Assembly: GCA_030038695.1 (NCBI GenBank)
Contig: JASHSN010000113.1
Location: 1-7,664, forward strand
Reading direction: 5' to 3'
DNA: 7,664 bases
Source of the DNA: Nitrososphaeraceae archaeon
Lineage (GTDB): Archaea; Thermoproteota; Nitrososphaeria; Nitrososphaerales; Nitrososphaeraceae
Part shown: piece by piece, positions 1 through 5,586 of the stretch
Layout: each line of letters starts with the position of its first letter
Numbering within the stretch: the first letter of the stretch is position 1
Translations under genes and position numbers: made by a program
The notes under the pieces: generated by a model
The model's input: only the letters and a program-made list of their open reading frames with translations
Databases searched by the model: none
Told to the model about the DNA's origin: nothing

Positions 1-172
1 CAACACTAAGAAGAATAGAAACAAGAATATCTTTAGATGTCTACAATGTGGATATTCTGAAATGTCCGATTATGTGGCAGCGTTAAACATCGCTACTAAG
101 GCTGCTATCAAACAGCCTATTGTTACACCACTTGTAGTAACAAACCACCTGATCTTGATCGGTGGTATTTGA
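1..172 (+). CDS. tnpB: TnpB (IS200/IS605-family RNA-guided nuclease), C-terminal fragment cut by the window edge
   Basis: The reading frame is open from base 2 and ends at TGA 170-172, giving 56 residues. A zinc-ribbon half-site CLQCGY (residues 13-18 of the fragment) is followed by SDYVAALNIA (22-31). This is the TnpB C-terminal signature: the second CxxC pair of the OrfB zinc ribbon, then the Asp (residue 23) that supplies the third RuvC catalytic carboxylate. The family usually has D-x-N-A-A here, and this copy has V where N is usual. TnpB proteins are RNA-guided DNA nucleases that help IS200/IS605 elements persist. The first CxxC and the rest of the RuvC domain lie outside the window, so whether the protein is intact cannot be judged. 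The stop codon is 4 nt from the stop of the convergent antiporter gene, so the element's right end must sit at or inside that gene's 3' end. Confidence 0.85.
   Translation, partial: NTKKNRNKNIFRCLQCGYSEMSDYVAALNIATKAAIKQPIVTPLVVTNHLILIGGI
144..166 (+). repeat. Stem-loop at the 3' end of tnpB, candidate right-end / reRNA hairpin
   Basis: ACCACC at 144-149 pairs perfectly with GGTGGT at 161-166. A short inner GA/TC pairing is possible across the loop. It overlaps the last codons of tnpB, where IS200/IS605 right-end hairpins and the scaffold part of the TnpB guide RNA are usually encoded. The pairing is visible in the sequence; its role is inferred from position. Confidence 0.45.
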
Positions 173-176
173 TACC

Positions 177-1541
177 TTATTGTACATTAGGAAAAACCCT
201 CTTAACATATTTTGAAAGGATCACATATTGGATAATTAGAGATAAAAGAACAACTCCAAATGTTATAGTTTGAAGTATATTTTTGAGATTGCTAGGTGGA
301 AGGGATGCTACCAGAGCCACAGATATAGCACCTCTCATTCCACCAATCAAGACGATGTGCTTCCAAACATTTGGTATATTTTCTTTTGTGAATCTAGTTG
401 TAGCTGCAAGTAGAGGATAGATGGTCGCGGCTCTAGCACCAAATACCGCAATTAGTGATAAAGCAATTATAGGAAAATGTTGAACAATATCTATCAGATT
501 CATACTTACTCCAAGGTATAAGAAGGCCGCAGAGCTTGCCAAGAATGCAATCATTTCCCAAAAATTGAATGCAAATGTTCTAACATTCTTGCTCATAATA
601 GCTTCCTTTTTAACCGTCACGTTACCAAAATAGAGCCCTGCAACCGCTACCGCTGCTAATCCTGAGACGCCCAAAGTATTGGCAAGGACTACTGAACCGA
701 ACACTGTAGCTATAGTTAAAGAAGTCTCTGATAGCGGATCGTTCATCAATGTGTGAAGTCGATGAGTTGCTGTAGCTATTCCTAATCCAATAGCTGATCC
801 TCCAAAAAATAATACGATAAAATGCTCAACATGTAGAATAAAACTCAGATTAACAAAGCTGTTTGCTATAGTTGGGAAGCTGCTAGTTAGAAAGGAGCCT
901 GAATTATAGGTACCAGCAATAGCATAACCAGAACTGCCGACTGCTAGTGCGATTATAGATGAAAAGGCAATGGCCCCAGTAGCATCGTTGAATGCTGCTT
1001 CAGACTCCATGAGAGTAGAAAGGACCCTGGGAACTCTCACACTTTTGAATATCTCTATCACGATTGCCGCATCTGTTGGTGAAATTAGAGCCGCAAATGC
1101 AAATGCTGGAAGGATAGGTAAGCCAGCAATATAGACCAAAAGAAATCCTCCTATTAGTGTAGCTAGAATAACTCCTATCGTGGCCAATAATAGAGCAGAT
1201 ATTCTGATAGCTTTGAATCGCTTATAATCTACGTTCATCATAGCTTCGAAAATCAATGGTGGAATTATGAAAGTGATTACTAGATTTGGATTAATATTAA
1301 ATTGATTTAAATTTAGAATGTCTAATCCTTTCAGACTAATAAGCGAAATGCAAACTCCAAAGCCTAATAATATCATAGTATGCGGTATTTTAGTTTTAGA
1401 GGAAAAAAGGGCAGCTGCAAAAATCATAATCAAAAATATCGGAATTACATACTCAAAAGTGAATGGACTACCTTGGTTCAAAGTCATGACATTGTTGTTA
1501 GCCGGAGCAGCATCAGCTAATATTAGACTATTCGTGTTCAC
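177..1541 (-). CDS. CPA1-family (NhaP-type) Na+/H+ antiporter
   Basis: This 454-residue polytopic membrane protein exchanges Na+ (or K+) for H+ and serves pH and salt homeostasis. Its hydrophobic segments run from about residue 30 to 445, consistent with 12-13 helices. Family motifs are in the expected order: IIPPLIFEA (92-100), SPTDAA with T156-D157 in the unwound ion-site helix, ESEAAFNDATG (179-189) carrying the N185-D186 pair typical of electroneutral CPA1 exchangers, and GGMRGAISVAL (400-410). The length is normal and there is no long cytoplasmic C-terminal regulatory domain. The start is GTG (1541-1539), with an in-frame stop two codons upstream. ATG at residue 19 is the alternative, but it would shorten only the polar N-terminal tail. 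A TATA-like box about 25 nt before the GTG favours the longer form. The gene stands alone and is convergent with tnpB, with a 4-nt gap. Cation selectivity cannot be read from the sequence. Confidence 0.93.
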   Translation of the reverse strand: MNTNSLILADAAPANNNVMTLNQGSPFTFEYVIPIFLIMIFAAALFSSKTKIPHTMILLGFGVCISLISLKGLDILNLNQFNINPNLVITFIIPPLIFEAMMNVDYKRFKAIRISALLLATIGVILATLIGGFLLVYIAGLPILPAFAFAALISPTDAAIVIEIFKSVRVPRVLSTLMESEAAFNDATGAIAFSSIIALAVGSSGYAIAGTYNSGSFLTSSFPTIANSFVNLSFILHVEHFIVLFFGGSAIGLGIATATHRLHTLMNDPLSETSLTIATVFGSVVLANTLGVSGLAAVAVAGLYFGNVTVKKEAIMSKNVRTFAFNFWEMIAFLASSAAFLYLGVSMNLIDIVQHFPIIALSLIAVFGARAATIYPLLAATTRFTKENIPNVWKHIVLIGGMRGAISVALVASLPPSNLKNILQTITFGVVLLSLIIQYVILSKYVKRVFPNVQ

Positions 1542-1561
1542 ATCGGTTCAGTCCTGATTTG

Positions 1562-1570
1562 TAATAATAT
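1562..1570 (-). promoter_or_regulatory. TATA-like box of the antiporter gene
   Basis: ATATTATTA read on the minus strand is centred about 25 nt before the GTG at 1541. This spacing predicts a transcript starting at or next to the start codon, that is, leaderless or nearly so, which is common in archaea. Confidence 0.45.
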
Positions 1571-1670
1571 GTTATTTCAGTTGGTAGTAGTAAAAACACT
1601 TGCTGTTCGGCTGAAAGAACTTCAGAAAGACAAGTATACAACGAAATTCCGCCCATGATGGAATATAAAT

Positions 1671-1701
1671 TAACAGTAAAAATTAATTAAATCTACTGTT
1701 A
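1671..1701. repeat. Inverted repeat, 8-bp arms, AT-rich 15-nt spacer
   Basis: The arms TAACAGTA and TACTGTTA are perfect reverse complements. The dyad lies roughly 130-160 bp upstream of the antiporter start. It could be a regulator-binding dyad or a weak RNA hairpin, and nothing in the sequence decides between these. Confidence 0.4.
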
Positions 1702-1846
1702 TTCTTAGCAAATTCGAATACAAGATCCCTCTGCAACCATCGCACCCTGAATCACAGTGAGAAAGTGGAGTCGTTAGGATAAGATTCAACGCACCAGACT
1801 AATACAAACCACATAAGGTCTATTGACAGCTTGTATTTGGTCGTGA

Positions 1847-2071
1847 TTAGGACAACTCTTTCGGTTGATTTGGATGTACACATTTCAAATCTGACGCGCG
1901 TCCCTCCCTGGAATAAGGTAGACAGCTATCGATGCACATATCAACACAGTCCAGAATCAATTGCTCCAACTCTGCAGGAATTTTAGCGCCATTATATAAT
2001 GCTCTTAGCACTTCCTGCATGATATTCTCTGCTTTCAAAAAAAGTTCGTCATACTTCGTCGTCATTATCAT
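1847..2071 (-). CDS. Small Cys-rich hypothetical protein
   Basis: This is a 74-residue protein that I do not recognise. Residues 8-50 look helical and amphipathic. The cysteines C42, C46 and C50 are spaced exactly four apart, which would line them up on one face of a helix. C64-x-H66 follows near the C-terminus. Such spacing could bind a metal, and C-x3-C pairs on helices occur in small four-helix Cys-rich families, but the single short protein gives no stronger assignment. There is no signal peptide or membrane segment. ATG at 2071 was chosen, with a second in-frame ATG at residue 3. A TTATTAAC element sits about 22 nt upstream, and a weak AGGATG lies just before the start. The overlapping plus-strand frame at 1932-2138 has no such support and was discarded. 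Confidence 0.55.
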   Translation of the reverse strand: MIMTTKYDELFLKAENIMQEVLRALYNGAKIPAELEQLILDCVDMCIDSCLPYSREGRASDLKCVHPNQPKELS

Positions 2072-2089
2072 TTACATCCTGATGGCACT

Positions 2090-2097
2090 GTTAATAA
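2090..2097 (-). promoter_or_regulatory. TATA-like element upstream of the Cys-rich small gene
   Basis: TTATTAAC on the minus strand lies 19-26 nt before ATG 2071. It is a reasonable but not strong match to an archaeal TATA box for a near-leaderless transcript. Confidence 0.35.
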
Positions 2098-2437
2098 CAA
2101 TGAGTATTCATCTATCTTATACTTCTTATCTATATTAGTTGATAATCGATACAGTTGTTTTTCGCGCGACGATTGCATGATCGCATATTAGTATATCATT
2201 CACTCTATCGTTATATGATAACCGTCATGCCTTGTTCTGCCAGGACAGGTTATTTGGTGTCAAAATTCTAGCACAACCACTATCTATATACAAAGCATGT
2301 ATCTCAAAAAGATTTGAATATCTAGATAGGTTATTCCTAGCCTTTTAGATTCTCTTTGTTATCATGTACCAAGATAGCAAAATCTGAACTAGTAAAAATA
2401 ATGAGCCATTCTGGTCTTTATGATATGACGGATCCAA

Positions 2438-2446
2438 TTATATAAG
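2438..2446 (+). promoter_or_regulatory. Strong TATA box for a leaderless transcript
   Basis: TTATATAAG is centred 25 nt before ATG 2467. This is the textbook distance between an archaeal TATA box and the transcription start, so the message should begin at or within a few bases of the start codon. It is the clearest promoter in the window. Confidence 0.7.
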
Positions 2447-2466
2447 AAGAGAATACAAATTCATTA

Positions 2467-2745
2467 ATGGATACTCATAACAAAAACGAATTTGATGCTC
2501 AATGGCACAATTTGATAGCTAAGGATATTATTTTACGGGGAAAACAGCATCAGGCATCCATAGATTTTACTAATCAGCTAGATATACCAATAGGATTAAA
2601 GAATCTGATTACGAATTATGGCTTTACGTCAGATTTACTTATGAATATACAACCAACTGACTTAGCACGCATCGTTGGCATCGATACGGATGTAGCTAAG
2701 ATAATAACTGATGCGACTAAAAGATACATCCATCAACGTAGCTGA
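2467..2745 (+). CDS. Small helix-hairpin-helix protein (Rad51 N-terminal-like fold)
   Basis: This 92-residue soluble protein has a polar N-terminal part (1-38). Residues 43-88 have the pattern of an HHH_5 / RadA-N-terminal type helix-hairpin-helix module: an entry helix (LKNLITNYGF), a second helix (SDLLMNI), then PTDLARIVGIDTDVAKIITDA, in which a VGI turn joins two helices. Such modules usually bind the DNA backbone non-specifically or mediate protein contacts. The protein has no ATPase or nuclease domain, so it may be an accessory nucleic-acid-binding factor; that is inference. The start at ATG 2467 is fixed by the promoter spacing. The gene is divergent from the upstream small gene and convergent with the secreted-protein gene, so it is monocistronic. 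Confidence 0.8.
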   Translation: MDTHNKNEFDAQWHNLIAKDIILRGKQHQASIDFTNQLDIPIGLKNLITNYGFTSDLLMNIQPTDLARIVGIDTDVAKIITDATKRYIHQRS

Positions 2746-2884
2746 TAGGATCGCATATCTCCGACTGCTTTTAGCCTTATGCAGCCAAGTTCGACGTACA
2801 ATGGAGTGTATGAACAATAGCACATATCTACATGGCAATCGTAGGATAAAAGCTACGAAACAAACGTTATCTTTGATGATAGAT

Positions 2885-2928
2885 TAATTTAGGTGTAGCT
2901 TGTTGAAAGCTACAAGTAATTTAGGTGT
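2885..2928. repeat. 8-bp hairpin bracketed by 12-bp direct repeats
   Basis: TAATTTAGGTGT occurs at 2885-2896 and again at 2917-2928, exactly 32 bp apart. The two copies flank a perfect hairpin, TGTAGCTT (2894-2901), loop GTTGA, AAGCTACA (2907-2914). The first repeat overlaps the left arm by three bases. There is no gene in the unit, and only two copies are present. Confidence 0.65.
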
Positions 2929-2999
2929 TATCCAATAGCATAGTGCATACGTCATAAAAGCACATGAAAAAATACTTAAACCATTTTCAGATTTCTCTA

Positions 3000-3027
3000 G
3001 TCCCAGTTTTTTTACTTTAACCGGGAC
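3000..3027. terminator. Candidate stem-loop terminator between convergent genes
   Basis: GTCCC (3000-3004) pairs with GGGAC (3023-3027), and after one mismatch GTT pairs with AAC inside. The loop holds a run of seven T. It lies about 100 bp past the stop of the minus-strand secreted-protein gene and about 255 bp past the plus-strand gene. Archaeal termination relies mostly on T-runs, so the assignment is tentative. Confidence 0.3.
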
Positions 3028-3067
3028 CACGATTGCAAAAAGGTCTGTCGATAGCACAGGTTGCTAC

Positions 3068-3081
3068 TCGATAAATATCGA
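3068..3081. repeat. Short dyad TCGATA-AA-TATCGA
   Basis: Two perfect 6-bp arms are separated by two bases, 47 bp beyond the stop of the secreted-protein gene. It may be an operator-like dyad or part of the 3' end of that transcript. It is too short to form a good RNA hairpin by itself. Confidence 0.35.
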
Positions 3082-3127
3082 ATTTAAGCATCAAGAATTG
3101 GATTGTGATATCTTGTATTGGAAATCA

Positions 3128-4531
3128 TTATGATGACGACACAAGCACATTGAAGGAAGCCAGACCAACAAATACATTATTCTTTGACTTTATCCCTACA
3201 ATGATTTGATGTGTTCCTGCTTGTAGAAAACGACTATTTACAGAGAAACTGCCGGTAGGAGCTGCTATATTCTTAAATATAGTAAAGTCCCTTGAGCTTC
3301 CTTTACTCACACCAGTATCAATATTGGCAGTCAAATTATTTATTACTGTAACAGTTGCAGTTACGTTCTTTATGCGACTTCCTGTTTTCAAATCTTGTGT
3401 ACTAAAAATCAGTTGCGTACTATTCCCTACGGACGGATATTCGGGTGAAGGAGTAAACAATATCTTGATGTCGTGTTCCTTGTCTAACCATTCCTGGGTG
3501 GCATTGCCAAATATATACGGATTATATGTTGAGCTAGTGTTAGTTGTGAGTTGCTTTAGAGTATTGGTCTTAACATAGGAGGGAGTTTGTATTTCTCTTA
3601 TGCTCAAGTCTTTAAAGTCCCATATCATATTGTCTGACCTAAATGTAGCTATGGGACCAGCATTAAGTATAATGTAATCTTTAGACCTTCCACAGTTGGC
3701 ACTATAAAACAGATCGTTTGGAGTGTCCGCATACCATCTACCATTATCTATAACATCAGCGACTTTCTTCCAATGGTTAGTAGCATTGTCATCTAGATAA
3801 ATTTGCAATCTCACAGCGCTATCATTGTTTATGTTAAACATGATCGCCTTAAAACCAACCCATCTTCCAAGAAGTGGATGGGTGGCAGGAACATAACTCC
3901 TAAAGCCCGTGTATCCTCCTGTATGCCATATCTCTTTTTGCCAGAATATACTTCCATCAGCTCTAAGCCCAGAATGATAAGCTACGCCTTCACAAGGACT
4001 GGAGCTAATATGTAGACCGCCTCTTGCATACCAGTCTAAAGCAGCATCGCCAGAAATAGTGGATACGACTTTAGCATATCCTGTCATCTCCACATTCTTC
4101 CACCATTGTTCATTGTCTGGTGAATTAACATTCATTCGTACAGAAAAGTCGTATTTGCCTGTTTTTCGAACACCATATACTTGATACGAACCATCAGGTT
4201 GTTTTATTATTTGACCGTTTGATGAAGTAGCGTTTGCGAAAGAGGAATTTGTTTTTTCTGTTCCACCAGAAAGAAAGAAGTTATTGTCATTTAGTGGAGA
4301 ATTCATATTGATATACCATTCCCTTCCCCCATCTGGCTTAGTTGGGTAGATTTCTGTTATACCAAATTTATCTACAGCACCTTTATTGTTAATTTTGGAT
4401 GCTAGTGGTTTTGCTGCTGCTGCTATCGCTGTGTCTGTTGGTAATGCTGCACTTATCTCGATTAGGATAGTAAGAACACTTACTGCAAGGATTATTAGTA
4501 TCAGTCTTGAAGAGCTATTAATGGATGTCAT
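3128..4531 (-). CDS. Secreted or membrane-anchored jelly-roll (concanavalin-like) protein with Ig-like C-terminal domain
   Basis: This is a 467-residue extracytoplasmic protein. Residues 9-30 form a hydrophobic signal peptide or N-terminal anchor behind a polar start. Residues about 55-315 form a beta-rich domain with motifs YDFSVRMNV (127-135), QWWKNVEMTGY (142-152), DWYARGGLH (166-174), FWQKEIWHTGGYT (196-208) and MIWDFKDLSIREI (302-314). I recognise this pattern from a thaumarchaeal family of concanavalin/polysaccharide-lyase-like jelly rolls that probably bind or act on glycans; catalysis is not shown. Residues about 352-467 look like an Ig/YtkA-like sandwich, as is also attached to thaumarchaeal cupredoxins. 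The only cysteines, C180 and C280, could form a disulfide. Nine N-x-S/T sequons (N5, N95, N100, N250, N331, N343, N370, N389, N399) suit a surface glycoprotein. ATG 4531 was chosen because it precedes the signal segment directly. Confidence 0.85.
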   Translation of the reverse strand: MTSINSSSRLILIILAVSVLTILIEISAALPTDTAIAAAAKPLASKINNKGAVDKFGITEIYPTKPDGGREWYINMNSPLNDNNFFLSGGTEKTNSSFANATSSNGQIIKQPDGSYQVYGVRKTGKYDFSVRMNVNSPDNEQWWKNVEMTGYAKVVSTISGDAALDWYARGGLHISSSPCEGVAYHSGLRADGSIFWQKEIWHTGGYTGFRSYVPATHPLLGRWVGFKAIMFNINNDSAVRLQIYLDDNATNHWKKVADVIDNGRWYADTPNDLFYSANCGRSKDYIILNAGPIATFRSDNMIWDFKDLSIREIQTPSYVKTNTLKQLTTNTSSTYNPYIFGNATQEWLDKEHDIKILFTPSPEYPSVGNSTQLIFSTQDLKTGSRIKNVTATVTVINNLTANIDTGVSKGSSRDFTIFKNIAAPTGSFSVNSRFLQAGTHQIIVGIKSKNNVFVGLASFNVLVSSS

Positions 4532-4823
4532 TTCATAGTTTTGACGTTGTAAGTCCTAACTTGACTGAATTATAAATCATTATTTTTGTATGACACAACT
4601 ACTAAAATCTTATGCGTGAACTTTTATTTGAAAGTACCCGAAGTATCTTTTTATGGTTCAATATGTTGATAGCTACAATGCTCTTTGTACTTCCTTAAAC
4701 TTACTTATTATGATCTGACATACTAAAAAAGTGGGAGTTGGGAGTGCTAAATATTCTGTCAAATACTGGCACGTTTGGTACTGAGGCATGTCCTAAAATC
4801 TTGACATATATAGGTGGGAGCGT
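4532..4823. other. Intergenic region with one tiny hydrophobic frame
   Basis: About 292 bp lie between the secreted-protein gene and the 3' end of the membrane-protein gene. It carries the promoter described separately and a 28-codon plus-strand ATG frame (4612-4698) whose product would be hydrophobic in its second half. I see no other structure. Confidence 0.45.
4568..4576 (-). promoter_or_regulatory. TATA-like box of the secreted-protein gene
   Basis: TTTATAATT on the minus strand is centred about 41 nt before ATG 4531. This predicts a transcript with a leader of roughly 15 nt. The same AT-rich element reads TTATAAATC on the plus strand, so it could in principle serve both directions. Confidence 0.45.
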
Positions 4824-5108
4824 CTAGTGTACTAAATCGTAGTATATGTAATAGCCAACGGCGCCAATGTACAGAGCGGGCAATAGAGCGAAAGGTATCA
4901 GGAACTCTATTATCTCTCTACTGGTCCAATATCTAAACCAGATTGGTTTCATATGTATATCACGTAAATAGTTTTGAATATGGTGCACATCAGATGTTGG
5001 CGTAGTAGCAGTTCCTGTAGTCTGAGTGCTTGAAGTCTGTTGCTGTTGATTAGTATCAGTTGTCTGTTGTTGTGTTGCTGCAGCTCTGGATATTAATTGG
5101 AATGTCAT
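4824..5108 (-). CDS. Small single-pass membrane protein with Gln/Thr-rich N-terminus
   Basis: This is a 94-residue protein that I do not recognise. Residues 9-39 are low complexity, almost all Gln, Thr, Ser and Ala, and therefore probably disordered. Residues 42-65 are amphipathic and aromatic (IWFRYW at 56-61). Residues about 66-90 form one long hydrophobic segment with two prolines and a Tyr cluster (GYYIYYD, 85-91). The short charged region before the helix suggests a single-pass protein or a small subunit of a larger membrane complex, which is inference. The start at ATG 5108 gives the whole low-complexity tail. M53 would be a start just before the membrane part and cannot be excluded. 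A TATA-like GATAATATC lies about 31 nt upstream. No neighbour is close enough to form an operon. Confidence 0.65.
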   Translation of the reverse strand: MTFQLISRAAATQQQTTDTNQQQQTSSTQTTGTATTPTSDVHHIQNYLRDIHMKPIWFRYWTSREIIEFLIPFALLPALYIGAVGYYIYYDLVH

Positions 5109-5134
5109 GTGATTTGGGCAGTGTGGTTAAGAAG

Positions 5135-5143
5135 GATATTATC
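5135..5143 (-). promoter_or_regulatory. TATA-like element of the small membrane-protein gene
   Basis: GATAATATC on the minus strand ends 27 nt before ATG 5108, allowing a short or absent leader. One arm of a 9-bp inverted repeat begins immediately beyond it at 5145. Confidence 0.35.
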
Positions 5144-5144
5144 T

Positions 5145-5199
5145 GATATAGTTCGCCTGTCAAGACTCACGGAATGGGAATTAAGCTACAAACTATATC
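5145..5199. repeat. Inverted repeat with 9-bp arms upstream of the membrane-protein gene
   Basis: GATATAGTT (5145-5153) and AACTATATC (5191-5199) are perfect reverse complements separated by 37 bp. They lie directly upstream of the promoter of the 4824-5108 gene and inside the 3' end of a small possible ORF. Paired operator half-sites are one reading; chance in AT-rich DNA is another. Confidence 0.4.
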
Positions 5200-5310
5200 T
5201 GACACACCAATGCCATGAATACGTTCAGCAGTAATGCGAATAATATATCCCTGTGGTGTTACATCAGGAGCGTACGTTGTGCCTAATGCTTTGTCGATGA
5301 TAGCGAACAT
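5167..5310 (-). CDS. Possible 47-residue hypothetical protein, not recognised
   Basis: ATG 5310 to TGA 5169-5167 encodes 47 residues with protein-like composition (begins MFAIIDKALGTTYAPDV, ends CSLIPIP). The frame continues open for 16 codons upstream without an ATG, GTG or TTG. A box reading TTAAATATAG (minus strand, 5362-5371) would start a transcript about 30 nt before the ATG. The upstream open codons and the start of the ORF share a 15-bp near-repeat 39 bp apart. I cannot assign a family. It could be a genuine small gene, the remnant of a longer gene, or a chance frame. Confidence 0.3.
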   Translation of the reverse strand: MFAIIDKALGTTYAPDVTPQGYIIRITAERIHGIGVSDIVCSLIPIP

Positions 5311-5346
5311 GCAGCCAAAAATATTAGCAAAGTCGATGATAGAGAA
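5293..5346. repeat. Two 15-bp near-identical direct repeats, 39 bp apart
   Basis: GTCGATGATAGCGAA (from 5293) and GTCGATGATAGAGAA (from 5332) differ at one base. The spacing is a multiple of three, and on the minus strand both copies read in the same frame as the small ORF, giving SIID and AIID. Confidence 0.6.
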
Positions 5347-5586
5347 ATGCGTGTAGACGCTCTATATTTAAGCCACTTGTATAGTCTGACAAGTCCATTG
5401 CAAGCAATATAGCAACTACTCGTTGGTTTTTCAAAATTGGACTCTGGTAATTCTTAGGGACATTTGGATGGGATGGTAACTTAGCGGGTTATAAAAAGGA
5501 CTATGGAAATCTAATCCATTGTATAGAAATATCTTCATAACTCAATAGTCTGTCACTTGGAGTGCGCCGTAACAAATAAACGATGA
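5311..5586. other. Non-coding stretch with an orphan plus-strand TATA-like box
   Basis: I find no supported frame here. GTTATAAAAAGG at about 5488-5499 (plus) is a good TATA-like sequence, but only very short ATG frames follow before the NikR-like gene's 3' end. If it is used, the product would be a short RNA running antisense into that gene. Confidence 0.35.

Larger units (their letters stand above)
1542..1846. other. Intergenic region with a perfect 8-bp inverted repeat
   Basis: About 305 bp separate the antiporter start from the stop of the small Cys-rich gene. They contain the antiporter promoter and an inverted repeat, TAACAGTA (1671-1678) and TACTGTTA (1694-1701), around a 15-nt AT-only-but-one spacer. 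A 29-codon ATG frame at 1569-1658 (plus) is open but lacks any other support. I see no tRNA fold and no recognisable gene remnant. Confidence 0.5.
2072..2466. other. Intergenic region between divergent small genes
   Basis: About 395 bp separate the divergent Cys-rich and helix-hairpin-helix genes. The stretch carries a promoter at each end and an imperfect dyad, TGTTCT-GCC-AGGACA at 2233-2247, which as RNA forms a 6-8 bp stem with G-U pairs. TATCAT and ATGATA half-sites occur around 2193-2221. I see no frame with codon-like character and no RNA gene. Confidence 0.5.
2746..3127. other. Intergenic region between convergent genes, with several hairpins
   Basis: About 382 bp lie between the stops of the helix-hairpin-helix gene and the secreted-protein gene. 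It contains the hairpin with flanking direct repeats (2885-2928), a longer T-rich hairpin (3000-3027) and a short dyad (3068-3081). A 28-codon frame at 2801-2887 is open but unsupported. Terminator functions for the two convergent genes would be expected here. Confidence 0.5.

Noticed and set aside
1318..1557. 79-codon plus-strand frame
   Set aside because: It lies opposite the N-terminal part of the antiporter, whose motifs and hydrophobic pattern are unmistakable. It is a shadow frame.
1569..1658. 29-codon plus-strand frame with a basic, helical-looking product
   Set aside because: It is short, lies over the antiporter promoter, and has no TATA box or ribosome site.
1702..1846. tRNA gene or att site
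   Set aside because: I looked for a cloverleaf (acceptor pairing, T-loop TTCGAAT-like). A TTCGAAT occurs at 1713-1719, but no stem pairs around it.
1932..2138. 68-codon plus-strand frame
   Set aside because: It overlaps the better-supported minus-strand Cys-rich gene and has no promoter at a suitable distance.
2801..2887. 28-codon plus-strand frame
   Set aside because: It has no promoter, no recognisable product, and composition not distinct from the surrounding intergenic DNA.
2885..2928. CRISPR array
   Set aside because: There are only two 12-bp copies, the spacer would be 20 bp, and the hairpin lies between rather than within repeats.
3324..3578. 84-codon plus-strand frame
   Set aside because: It is antisense to the secreted protein's Ig-like domain and has no independent support.
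3803..4015. 70-codon plus-strand frame
   Set aside because: It is antisense to the conserved jelly-roll domain.
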